Assembly (NCBI RefSeq): GCF_003952465.1
Contig: NZ_CP034448.1
Location: 5,867,001 to 5,931,000, forward strand
Length of the DNA stretch: 64,000 bases
Source of the DNA: Mesorhizobium sp. M1B.F.Ca.ET.045.04.1.1
GTDB lineage: Bacteria; Pseudomonadota; Alphaproteobacteria; Rhizobiales; Rhizobiaceae
Direction: 5' to 3'
Positions within the stretch are counted from its first letter, which is position 1; each line of letters begins with the position of its first letter. A model generated the notes under the pieces. The model saw only the letters and a program-made list of their open reading frames with translations, made no database searches and was not told where the DNA came from. The position numbers were made by a program, and so were the translations under genes. Shown here piece after piece: positions 1 through 6,796 of this stretch.

Positions 1-325
1 CACCCAGGCTCTCGGTTTCTCCGTCGCCATGCATCCGGCGCCGAGCTTCGCGATGCTGGCCAAGGGCGACCTTCGGCTGCTCATCAACGCAACGACCGGA
101 CCGGGCGGCGCATCGCAGCCGATGCCGGATGGCCGCAAACCGGAACCCGGCGGCTGGAACCGGATCCAGATCGAAGTTGCGAAGATCGAGGACGAAGTCA
201 CCCGTCTGAAGACCCTCGGCGCCAAGTTCCGCAACGATATCGTGGCCGGGATAGGCGGCAAGCAGATCCTGCTCGACGACCCCGCCGGCAATCCGATCGA
301 GCTGTTCGAGCCGCCGGCCAAATAG
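1..325 (+). CDS. VOC (glyoxalase/bleomycin resistance) family protein, 5' end outside window
   Basis: The reading frame is open from position 2, upstream of the first ATG at 29, so the N-terminus lies outside the window. The visible part has the usual second half of a VOC (beta-alpha-beta-beta-beta) fold. It ends in DDPAGNPIELFEP, where the glutamate of the IELF strand is the usual metal ligand of the family. VOC proteins act as glyoxalases, extradiol dioxygenases or drug-binding proteins; the substrate cannot be told here. It lies just before an ArsR-SRPBCC pair on the same strand, but the palindrome and promoter at 369-422 suggest a separate transcript. Confidence 0.85.
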   Translation, partial: TQALGFSVAMHPAPSFAMLAKGDLRLLINATTGPGGASQPMPDGRKPEPGGWNRIQIEVAKIEDEVTRLKTLGAKFRNDIVAGIGGKQILLDDPAGNPIELFEPPAK

Positions 326-368
326 GGGTCCGGACCGGCCAAGATTGCGGAGTGTCGGCCACTCCAAG

Positions 369-397
369 TTGACAGGGCGGGTACATCACTCTAAGTT
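369..397 (+). promoter_or_regulatory. Candidate sigma70-type promoter of the ArsR-SRPBCC pair
   Basis: TTGACA at 369-374 matches the -35 consensus exactly. After 17 bases comes TAAGTT at 392-397 as a weak -10. The predicted transcription start falls near 403-406, on or beside the GTG at 405, which would make the mRNA leaderless. The -10 box overlaps the palindrome 395-422. Inferred from sequence only. Confidence 0.5.
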
Positions 398-422
398 CGC
401 GTTAGTGACGACTAACGCGAAC
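395..422. promoter_or_regulatory. Perfect 12-bp-arm palindrome, likely ArsR-family operator
   Basis: GTTCGCGTTAGT (395-406), a 4-base spacer GACG, then the exact reverse complement ACTAACGCGAAC (411-422). It overlaps the candidate -10 box and the GTG start at 405. This is the expected position for an autorepressor operator of the dimeric winged-helix protein encoded directly downstream. As RNA it could also fold into a hairpin that hides the start. Confidence 0.7.
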
Positions 423-722
423 TACTGGACAGCGCTCGGAGACCCGACGAGGCGCACGATCTTCGAACTGCTGGTCGAACAGCCTTGTTCGGTCAGCGGA
501 CTCGCCCGTGCGCTGCCTGTAACCCGGCCGGCGGTCTCTCAGCACTTGAAGGTGCTCAAGGACGCCGGGCTCGTGGCCGACACGCGCTCCGGCAAGGAAC
601 GCATCTACCGGATCGATCCGGACGGCCTGGCGAGCCTGCGCGCGGAAATCGACCGGTTCTGGAGCAAGACCTTGGCCGGCTACAAACTGGCCGTCGAGCA
701 ACCAACGGAGGACCAGGCATGA
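405..722 (+). CDS. ArsR/SmtB-family winged-helix regulator
   Basis: This is a helix-turn-helix repressor of about 105 residues. It opens with YWTALGDPTRRTIFELL and has the recognition helix in ALPVTRPAVSQHLKVLKDAGLV, followed by the wing. There is no cysteine metal site like that of true ArsR; the only cysteine is in EQPCSVSG. It belongs to the ArsR subgroup that is paired with SRPBCC proteins. The stop overlaps the next ATG (ATGA), so the pair is translationally coupled. The start was set at GTG 405 because homologous sequence begins there and the promoter points to it; an ATG at 345 would add 20 residues without similarity and would place the promoter inside the gene. Confidence 0.85.
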   Translation: MTTNANYWTALGDPTRRTIFELLVEQPCSVSGLARALPVTRPAVSQHLKVLKDAGLVADTRSGKERIYRIDPDGLASLRAEIDRFWSKTLAGYKLAVEQPTEDQA

Positions 723-1207
723 CCAAGCAACCTGCACCCGCGCCCGTAAGGCACTCCGTCGTCGTCGAGGCGCCGATTGCGCGCGCCTTCAAGGTCTTCA
801 CCGAGGACTTCGGCAGCTTCAAACCCCGCGAGCACAATCTTCTCGCCGTGCCGATCGCGGAGACGATCTTCGAGCCTCGGGTCGGAGGCCATGTGTACGA
901 CCGCGGCGTGGACGGCAGCGAATGCCGGTGGGCCCGGGTGTTGGCTTACGATCCGCCCGACCGGTTGGTTCTGAGCTGGGACATCAGCCCGCGATGGCAG
1001 ATCGAGACCGACCCGAACAAGACCAGCGAATGGGAAGTCCGGTTCACGGCCGAGACGGAGAACCGAACCCGGGTCGAGATCGAGCACCGGAATCTCGAGC
1101 GGCATGGCGAAGGCTGGGAAGGCGTGCGCGGTGGCGTCGACAGCGATCAGGGCTGGCCGCTGTACCTGCAGCGCTTCCAAGACCTTTTTCCCGGCAAGGC
1201 AGCCTGA
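719..1207 (+). CDS. SRPBCC (AHSA1/START-like) domain protein
   Basis: A protein of 162 residues with the AHSA1-type SRPBCC fold: VRHSVVVEAPIARAFKVFTEDFGSF at the start, a central IFEPRVGGHVYDRGVDG strand pair, and the C-terminal helix near GVDSDQGWPLYLQRF. SRPBCC domains bind hydrophobic ligands in a deep pocket; the ligand here is unknown. The ATG overlaps the stop of the ArsR gene, and this ArsR-SRPBCC pairing is widespread in Actinobacteria and Rhizobiales. The SRPBCC protein may act as ligand-binding partner or target of the repressor (inference). Confidence 0.85.
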   Translation: MTKQPAPAPVRHSVVVEAPIARAFKVFTEDFGSFKPREHNLLAVPIAETIFEPRVGGHVYDRGVDGSECRWARVLAYDPPDRLVLSWDISPRWQIETDPNKTSEWEVRFTAETENRTRVEIEHRNLERHGEGWEGVRGGVDSDQGWPLYLQRFQDLFPGKAA

Positions 1208-1253
1208 CCGTCGCGCAGCGGTCTAGGGCATCGCATCACGGAGCGAAGACAAG

Positions 1254-1667
1254 ATGGAAGCCTATTGGTTCAGCATCCTCGGCGTGCTCGCGCTCTGCCT
1301 CCTGTCCGTGCTGCTGGCGGTCTATTCGGGCTCATCCAAGGGGTTCGCCGGAATGCTTTCAGGGCCGGTGATCCCGGCGGACGACGACAACCGGCTCTAC
1401 AGGATCGACCGCGTGCACATGAATTCGGTCGAGGCGCTGGCACCTTTTGTCGTGCCAGCGGTGCTCGCGATGATGGTTGGCGTCGGGCCGGCCACCTTGG
1501 CGACGCTCGTCTGGCTTCACCTGGCGATACGCCTCGTTCATTTGGCGATCTACCTGCGTGGCGGCAATGCGGCCAAGGGAGGCAACATAAGGACGATCCT
1601 CTACGTCTCCGGAGCGCTGGTCACGCTTGCCCTCATCCTTGTGACCGGGTGGGCCGCTGCCGTCTGA
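1254..1667 (+). CDS. MAPEG family membrane protein
   Basis: A membrane protein of 137 residues with about four transmembrane segments, the usual size for MAPEG (membrane-associated proteins in eicosanoid and glutathione metabolism). The family signature region is RIDRVHMNSVEALAPFVVPAV, where the R-x3-N-x2-E pattern contributes to glutathione binding in characterised members. Bacterial MAPEG proteins are mostly uncharacterised; some have glutathione transferase or peroxidase activity. It lies 46 bases after the SRPBCC gene on the same strand and may be co-transcribed. Confidence 0.85.
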   Translation: MEAYWFSILGVLALCLLSVLLAVYSGSSKGFAGMLSGPVIPADDDNRLYRIDRVHMNSVEALAPFVVPAVLAMMVGVGPATLATLVWLHLAIRLVHLAIYLRGGNAAKGGNIRTILYVSGALVTLALILVTGWAAAV

Positions 1668-1829
1668 TGCCGTGGCTCTTCGACTGGCACTTGTTTGTGA
1701 CACCCGCGTGCATTGTACTTTCCAGGGTCGAAACAAGGAGGCACAGGAGGAAGACGGCCCTCGCTGATCTTGTTGCCGCCCAGCCGCGGATGCATAGTGC
1801 GGGGTGCCTGGTTTTGAGGGCCGGCGGAA

Positions 1830-2303
1830 ATGGCCATGAACGACGAGAAGGACAATCCGGGCGTCGCGGTATTCCCGCCGCTGCTGTTCCTTGTGGCGCT
1901 GATCCTGATGCTGGCGCTGCGCTATGTCTGGCCGCTCGCGATCGGCGGCAGGCCGCTGACCATGGTGCTGGGCATCGTGCTTGCCGCGCTTGCGATTGCC
2001 GTCATCGCCTGGGGACGCATGACGATGCAGCGCGGCGGCACCAATATCGATCCGACGAAGCCGACGCTGGCCATCGTCACCGGCGGCCCGTTCCGCTTCA
2101 CCCGCAACCCGCTCTACATCGGCCTGATGGGCCTGCTCCTGGGGATCGGGCTCGTCTTCGACACCTGGTGGAGTGTGCTTGCCCTCGTCCCGGTCTCCCT
2201 CATCCTGCATTCCGGCGTGGTGCTGCGCGAGGAAGCCTATCTGGAGCGCAAGTTCGGCGAGCCCTACCGCAGCTACAAGGCGAGCGTGCGCCGCTATCTT
2301 TGA
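1830..2303 (+). CDS. Isoprenylcysteine carboxyl methyltransferase (ICMT)-like membrane methyltransferase
   Basis: A membrane protein of 157 residues with about four hydrophobic segments. The C-terminal half carries the ICMT/PEMT signature: GPFRFTRNPLYIGLMG (the RNPLY element that contacts S-adenosylmethionine), then the REEAYLERKFGEPYRSYKASVRRYL tail with the catalytic glutamate pair and the Y..Y..VRR ending. Bacteria lack prenylated CaaX proteins, so the methyl acceptor is unknown. An ATG at 1836 is an alternative start. The 160 bases before it hold no recognisable gene. Confidence 0.85.
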   Translation: MAMNDEKDNPGVAVFPPLLFLVALILMLALRYVWPLAIGGRPLTMVLGIVLAALAIAVIAWGRMTMQRGGTNIDPTKPTLAIVTGGPFRFTRNPLYIGLMGLLLGIGLVFDTWWSVLALVPVSLILHSGVVLREEAYLERKFGEPYRSYKASVRRYL

Positions 2304-2357
2304 ATGCGGTGCGGCTCGCCTGATCCCTGTGATCGGGAATCGACGGAGAGTTGGACG

Positions 2358-2630
2358 TCAGCCCTTCATCGAGTTGCTGTAGACCTGCACGCCGACGCGC
2401 TCGTTGCGCCGCCATCGCACCACGGCGCGATAGACGGCATCGTCGTCGGGAACAATGAGCGTGAAGCGGTCCGGCAGGTCCACATGCGAACCGACGCGCA
2501 GCTCGGCGCCATGTTCGTGCTGGTTGCGGATGGAGCACCTGATGCTGGCGTCGCCGGTGACGATCGTGGCCTCCTTCAGCACGAATTCTCGCGCATAAAG
2601 GCGACGCTCGACATGGGGAAAGGTGGCCAT
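2358..2630 (-). CDS. PilZ domain protein (divergent c-di-GMP site)
   Basis: A small protein of about 90 residues that consists of a PilZ beta-barrel. The N-terminal arginine motif is present (R-R-L-Y-A-R within ERRLYAREF). The second c-di-GMP motif, usually D/N-x-S-x-x-G, reads NQHEHG here, without the serine, so nucleotide binding may be weak or lost. The ATG at 2630 was chosen because homology begins at MATFPHVERR; an in-frame ATG at 2681 would add 17 residues. It converges on the ICMT-like gene. Rhizobia carry many such single-domain PilZ proteins of unknown role. Confidence 0.8.
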   Translation of the reverse strand: MATFPHVERRLYAREFVLKEATIVTGDASIRCSIRNQHEHGAELRVGSHVDLPDRFTLIVPDDDAVYRAVVRWRRNERVGVQVYSNSMKG

Positions 2631-2792
2631 GGTATACTCGTCCCGAACTTCCTCGGCAGTGTTCAGCCTCCCCTGCCGCAACGTAGCACCATAGCAGCGA
2701 GGCGTTTCCGTTCCGTTAGCGTTTTCTAATCGCGGCCGGCGGACTGGTCCCGTTTCCGCACACCCGCGGCGCTTGCGATCGAACCAGAGCGG

Positions 2793-3269
2793 TCAGGTCT
2801 GGTCTCCAGCATTTTCATCGCCTTCAAATTTCTTCCGCAGTGCCTTCATGACGCGGCCAGCCATTCGGATGTCTTCTAGGGGAAGCCCGTCCGCAAGTGC
2901 GTTGACCCGTGGGTCGTAAAAGCCGATGGCGTCGTCGAACGTTTGCTGTCCCCTGTCGGTCAGCACGACAAGCTGCGCGCGGCGGTGATGCGGATTGGGC
3001 TCGAACCTGACGAGCCCTTCCGCCGCCAGGTCGTTGACGATGCGCTGCACGTTCTGCCGATTGGCGCCAAGATCGCGCGCGAGCCACGCCACCGGCTGTG
3101 GCCGATCCGCCGCAACGATGGCCCCCAATATTTGCCAGCGAGCGCTTGTGAGCCCCAGCGGCGCCACAAGCCTGTCGCCCCAAGTCAAGATCAGGTTGTT
3201 GACCCTGAACAGGTCGAGAATGAGGTCGGTTAAGGCATCCCCAGCGGGGGTTCGTATGTTTGCATCCAT
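2793..3269 (-). CDS. MarR-family transcriptional regulator
   Basis: A dimeric winged-helix regulator of about 158 residues. The DNA-binding core is LTSARWQILGAIVAADRPQPVAWLARDLGANRQNVQRIVNDL, followed by the wing with PHHRRAQLVVLTDRG. The start at 3269 was preferred over the ATG at 3296 because GGTGA lies 4 bases upstream and the palindrome 3290-3307 then falls in the leader and not over the start codon. It is divergent from the ABM monooxygenase gene, the classical MarR arrangement, so it probably represses itself and the 3367-4220 genes. The inducing ligand is unknown. Confidence 0.9.
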   Translation of the reverse strand: MDANIRTPAGDALTDLILDLFRVNNLILTWGDRLVAPLGLTSARWQILGAIVAADRPQPVAWLARDLGANRQNVQRIVNDLAAEGLVRFEPNPHHRRAQLVVLTDRGQQTFDDAIGFYDPRVNALADGLPLEDIRMAGRVMKALRKKFEGDENAGDQT

Positions 3270-3289
3270 TTTGTCACCATAAAATCTGT

Positions 3290-3307
3290 TTGACATGATG
3301 ATGTCAA
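3290..3307. promoter_or_regulatory. Probable MarR operator between divergent genes
   Basis: TTGACAT, a 4-base spacer, then ATGTCAA form a perfect inverted repeat of 7-bp arms. A third copy of the half-site, TTGACAT, occurs at 3333-3339 on the side of the ABM gene. The repeats lie in the short region between the marR-like gene and the divergent monooxygenase gene, as expected for an operator that controls both. Confidence 0.7.
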
Positions 3308-3366
3308 TATATTATGTATCGCTCATACCAGATTGACATCATATAACCAACTTACCGGAGACTGTC

Positions 3367-3735
3367 ATGTCGCACAGGCGTCCCCTTGATCCCGCCTTCC
3401 CGATCGAACATCAGCTTGGCCTCGAAGCCGCCCCCCTCGTACTCGTGAATGTCTTCACGCTGGACAGGGCGGACGAACGGACTCTCCTCCAGGCCTGGCA
3501 GAATGATGCGAACTTTATGAAGCGGCAGCCGGGTTTCATCTCAACCCAGCTACACCGAGCGATCGGACAGAGCCCGACTTATCTGAACTATGCAGTCTGG
3601 GAATCGACTGCGGACTTCAGGGCCGCGTTCACGCATCCGGAGTTCATTGCAAAACTCTCGGCCTATCCATCCTCGGCAATGGCCATGCCGCATCTCTTCC
3701 AGAAGGTCGGAGTGCCGGGCATCTGCGTCGCCTAG
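3367..3735 (+). CDS. Antibiotic biosynthesis monooxygenase (ABM) domain protein
   Basis: A protein of 122 residues with one ABM (dimeric ferredoxin-like) domain. Visible elements are the strand PLVLVNVFTLD, the helix ERTLLQAWQNDANFMKRQPGFISTQLH and NYAVWESTADFRAAFTHPEF. ABM proteins include cofactor-free quinol monooxygenases and haem-degrading enzymes; the substrate here cannot be predicted. It is divergent from the MarR gene and lies 23 bases before a membrane protein gene, so the two probably form a MarR-controlled operon. Confidence 0.85.
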   Translation: MSHRRPLDPAFPIEHQLGLEAAPLVLVNVFTLDRADERTLLQAWQNDANFMKRQPGFISTQLHRAIGQSPTYLNYAVWESTADFRAAFTHPEFIAKLSAYPSSAMAMPHLFQKVGVPGICVA

Positions 3736-3758
3736 AGGTCGACTAGAGAGGGCAAGCC

Positions 3759-4220
3759 ATGACCAAGCTCATCCATCCGTTGGCCAGCACACTCGCGCTC
3801 CTCACGATCGCGACCTTTTGGCTCTCGACGGCACTCAGCGAGCTGTTTGCGTCCGAAGCAAGCGTTGTCGCGGTAAAGACGGCCATACCGTGGGGTTTCC
3901 TATTGCTGATCCCCATGTTGGCGGTGACGGGGGGCTCGGGCTTCGCCTTGGCGAAAGGTGTGCGAACCGGCGTGATCGGCAAGAAGTTGAAGCGAATGCC
4001 GTTCATTGCTGCGAACGGTCTGCTGGTTCTGATCCCGGCGGCGCTGTTCCTCGCCTCCAAGGCCAAGGCAGGAGAGTTCGATACGGCCTTCTACACGGTG
4101 CAGGCGCTCGAGCTGATAGCGGGCGCGACGAACATCACGCTGCTCGGTCTCAACATGCGTGACGGCATGAAGCTCACGCAGTGGCGGCGGAAAAGCTCTT
4201 CGCGACATCCACTGAGGTGA
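3759..4220 (+). CDS. Small integral membrane protein, function unknown
   Basis: A protein of 153 residues with four predicted transmembrane helices, at about residues 7-25, 44-66, 80-100 and 110-132, and a basic C-terminal tail (WRRKSSSRHPLR). The start is supported by GAGAGGG shortly upstream of the ATG. No named family was recognised with certainty. It follows the ABM gene closely and is likely co-regulated by the MarR protein, which suggests a role in response to a small lipophilic compound (inference). Confidence 0.75.
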   Translation: MTKLIHPLASTLALLTIATFWLSTALSELFASEASVVAVKTAIPWGFLLLIPMLAVTGGSGFALAKGVRTGVIGKKLKRMPFIAANGLLVLIPAALFLASKAKAGEFDTAFYTVQALELIAGATNITLLGLNMRDGMKLTQWRRKSSSRHPLR

Positions 4221-4557
4221 TCGCTCGGGCTGGAGCCGGGAGCGAGGGCACATCACACGAGAAATGATCACGAAACATGCCGGCGAGATCGCGGCGCCGG
4301 TCTATTGCGTGGCCGGACTGCCCGCCTCCTCAAAGCAACCATTGCTCAAAGAGGCTGGGGTTAAATGCAAGGACACGTTCTTGTGTTATTGAAAGACCGA
4401 TTTCGCCGCGGGCAGGCATAACCGGCCGAAAGGCGAGAAGCACAGCCGGCGGCGCGACCGGCGGAGTGCGTATCACAATTGCGCGAGCGCAATGGCATTT
4501 CGGAACGGCAGACGTTTTCCATTTGGGCACCTGGGGCTCAGAGCACAGGAGCAAATC
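4221..4557. other. Intergenic region with one palindrome
   Basis: No convincing coding sequence was seen. The only clear structure is the 16-bp palindrome at 4478-4493. It probably holds the promoter of the DUF1259-MFS pair. Confidence 0.5.
4478..4493. promoter_or_regulatory. Palindrome upstream of the DUF1259-MFS pair
   Basis: ATTGCGC, two bases, then GCGCAAT form a perfect inverted repeat about 65 bases upstream of the ATG at 4558. The position suits an operator. No regulator gene is adjacent, so the binding protein is unknown. Confidence 0.35.
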
Positions 4558-5457
4558 ATGCATGGAAAAATCATAGCTGGGCTCGCATTTGCGGCCTGCC
4601 TTGGAATTGCCCAGCCTTCCCTTGCCGCACCTGACTGGAAGGCGGTGGCGCACGCGCTCGGGAAATCCGGCACGGAGGCGTCAGGGGGCGTCTACCGGGT
4701 CGGGCTCCCCCGTTCGGACCTGAAAGTCACGCTTGACGGAGTGGAGCTCAAACCGGCCTTGGCGCTCGGCTCGTGGCTCGCATTCAAACCCATGGGCGAT
4801 CACGACGTCATGGTGATGGGCGATCTTGTGTTGACCGTATCCGAGATCGGCCCGGTGATGACGAAACTGATCGAAAGCGGTATCGAGGTCACGGCGCTTC
4901 ACAATCACCTGCAGAGGGCGCAGCCGGAGACGATGTACATGCACGTCCTGGGGCATGGCGACCCGGAAAAGTTGGCCACAGCGCTGCATTCGGCACTGCA
5001 GCAGAGCGCGACGCCGCTTTCAGACGCACCGGCGAGTGCCACCGCTGCTTCGAAGACAATCGATCTCGACACATCGACCATCGACCAGGCGCTTGGCCGC
5101 AAAGGCAAGGTCAATGGCGGGGTCTATCAGGTCAGCATCCCACGCGCGGAGTCTATCAAGGATGACGGTATGGAAGTGCCTGACGCAATGGGCTCCGCGA
5201 TTGCCATCAACTTTCAGCCGACCGGGAGTGGCAAGGCCGCGATCGCCGGCGACTTCGTTCTGATCGCTTCCGAAGTGAATCCGGTGCTAAGAGCCTTGCG
5301 GGAGAGCGGGATAGAGGTGACGGCCGTGCACAACCATATGCTCGACGACGAACCCCGGCTGTTCTTCATGCATTTCTGGGCGAATGACGACGTTGGGAAG
5401 TTGGCCAAAGGGCTGAAGCTGGCGCTCGATCAAGTGCACCTCAAGACAGGTAGCTGA
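4558..5457 (+). CDS. LppY/LpqO family (DUF1259) exported protein, two tandem domains
   Basis: A protein of 299 residues starting with a signal peptide (MHGKIIAGLAFAACLGIAQP, cleavage after SLAA). Two DUF1259 repeats follow, at about residues 25-145 and 165-295. Each ends in the same pattern: ALHNHLQRAQPETMYMH in the first and AVHNHMLDDEPRLFFMH in the second. The H-N-H...M-x-H residues could be a metal site (inference). The start follows CAGGAG with good spacing. The family is named after mycobacterial lipoproteins and its function is unknown. Only 3 bases separate it from the MFS gene, so both are one operon. Confidence 0.9.
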   Translation: MHGKIIAGLAFAACLGIAQPSLAAPDWKAVAHALGKSGTEASGGVYRVGLPRSDLKVTLDGVELKPALALGSWLAFKPMGDHDVMVMGDLVLTVSEIGPVMTKLIESGIEVTALHNHLQRAQPETMYMHVLGHGDPEKLATALHSALQQSATPLSDAPASATAASKTIDLDTSTIDQALGRKGKVNGGVYQVSIPRAESIKDDGMEVPDAMGSAIAINFQPTGSGKAAIAGDFVLIASEVNPVLRALRESGIEVTAVHNHMLDDEPRLFFMHFWANDDVGKLAKGLKLALDQVHLKTGS

Positions 5458-5460
5458 CCC

Positions 5461-6720
5461 TTGACACAGTCCCTTCGAAATTCCGAAGGCAACTACGTTG
5501 GCCCGGGCGACGTCAAGGACCAGAGGAAAGGAGGCCGTGCTGCGGATATATACGCGGCGCGGGCCTTTCGTGATTTTGGCGATGGCTTTGCCGCGGTGCT
5601 CCTGCCGGTATACCTGGCAGCGATCGGGCTTGGCCCCTTGGAGATTGGCGTTGTCGCCACCGCCGCTCTCCTGGGTTCGGCGCTGTTGACGCTAGGCGTC
5701 GGGTTCCTTGCCGTGAGGGCAGACCGGCGCATCTTGCTTATGGCCGCATCCGGCCTGATGGTCGCAACAGGGCTGGCCTATACGCAGTCGAGCACCTACG
5801 CGCTTGTTCTGCTCGTGGCCTTCATCGGCACGATCAATCCTTCTTCTGGCAGCGTCAGCATCTTTGTTCCGCTGGAGCATGCCGTCCTGTCGCGTCTCGT
5901 CGCGGATGCGCACCGCACGAAGGCATTCGCGCGCTATAGCTTGCTGGGCGCACTGGCGGCATCCGTTGGCGCGCTCGCCGCAACCAGCCCAGACTTCCTA
6001 GTCACAACCGGCATGTCGCGTCTTACCGCGCTCAAGGCAATGTTCGTCCTTTATGCGGCTCTGGGCGTGGCCGGAGGACTTACCTATGCGCGCATTCCCA
6101 CTGGTCCGAAAACCTCTCCTCAAGAAGAGCCCGCCGCGGCGCTTGGGCCGTCGCGTGTCATTGTCTACAAGCTCGCGGCCCTGTTCAGCATCGATGCATT
6201 CGCTGGTGGCTTTGCCGTGCAGTCGCTCATTGCTTTGTGGCTGTTCAGCAAGTTCGGCCTTTCGCTGTCGACGGCCGGGGTGTTCTTTTTCTGGTCGGGT
6301 GTTTTGTCGGCGGTTTCATTTCCAATTGCCGCATGGCTGTCGAGCCGCATCGGCCTCGTGAATACGATGGTGTTCACCCATATTCCGTCGAGTGTCTGCC
6401 TCATCGTGGCGGCCGTCATACCGAGCCGCGACGCGGCCCTCGCGTTTCTGCTCCTACGCTCGGCGCTGTCCCAGATGGACGTGCCGACACGCTCTTCCTA
6501 CGTGATGGCTGTCGTCACGCCACCGGAGCGGCCTGCGGCGGCGAGCGTTACGTCGGTGCCGCGAAGCCTTGCAGCCGCTGCCAGCCCGGCGATCGCCGGC
6601 GCGCTCTTTGCTGCGGGGCTCGAAGCCTGGCCTCTCGTGATCTGCGGTATCCTCAAGATCCTCTACGACCTGGCATTGCTTTCGGCCTTCCGCCACATCA
6701 AGCCGCCTGAAGAAAGGTGA
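5461..6720 (+). CDS. MFS transporter
   Basis: A major facilitator protein of 419 residues with about twelve hydrophobic segments. The first segment follows ARAFRDFGDGFAAVLLPVYLAAIGL, and the loop between helices 2 and 3 contains AVRADRRILL, a form of the MFS A-motif. The frame opens with TTG at 5461, 3 bases after the DUF1259 stop; no ATG or GTG in this frame precedes the first helix, so TTG is accepted. The substrate is unknown. Pairing with an exported DUF1259 protein suggests the two handle the same compound (inference). Confidence 0.85.
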   Translation: MTQSLRNSEGNYVGPGDVKDQRKGGRAADIYAARAFRDFGDGFAAVLLPVYLAAIGLGPLEIGVVATAALLGSALLTLGVGFLAVRADRRILLMAASGLMVATGLAYTQSSTYALVLLVAFIGTINPSSGSVSIFVPLEHAVLSRLVADAHRTKAFARYSLLGALAASVGALAATSPDFLVTTGMSRLTALKAMFVLYAALGVAGGLTYARIPTGPKTSPQEEPAAALGPSRVIVYKLAALFSIDAFAGGFAVQSLIALWLFSKFGLSLSTAGVFFFWSGVLSAVSFPIAAWLSSRIGLVNTMVFTHIPSSVCLIVAAVIPSRDAALAFLLLRSALSQMDVPTRSSYVMAVVTPPERPAAASVTSVPRSLAAAASPAIAGALFAAGLEAWPLVICGILKILYDLALLSAFRHIKPPEER

Positions 6721-6796
6721 AGCTGCATCCAGTCGGGAAGACGATGCTGCGCCACCGCCGGGCAAATCTCGCACCGGAATTCAACCAGCGCCTTCC

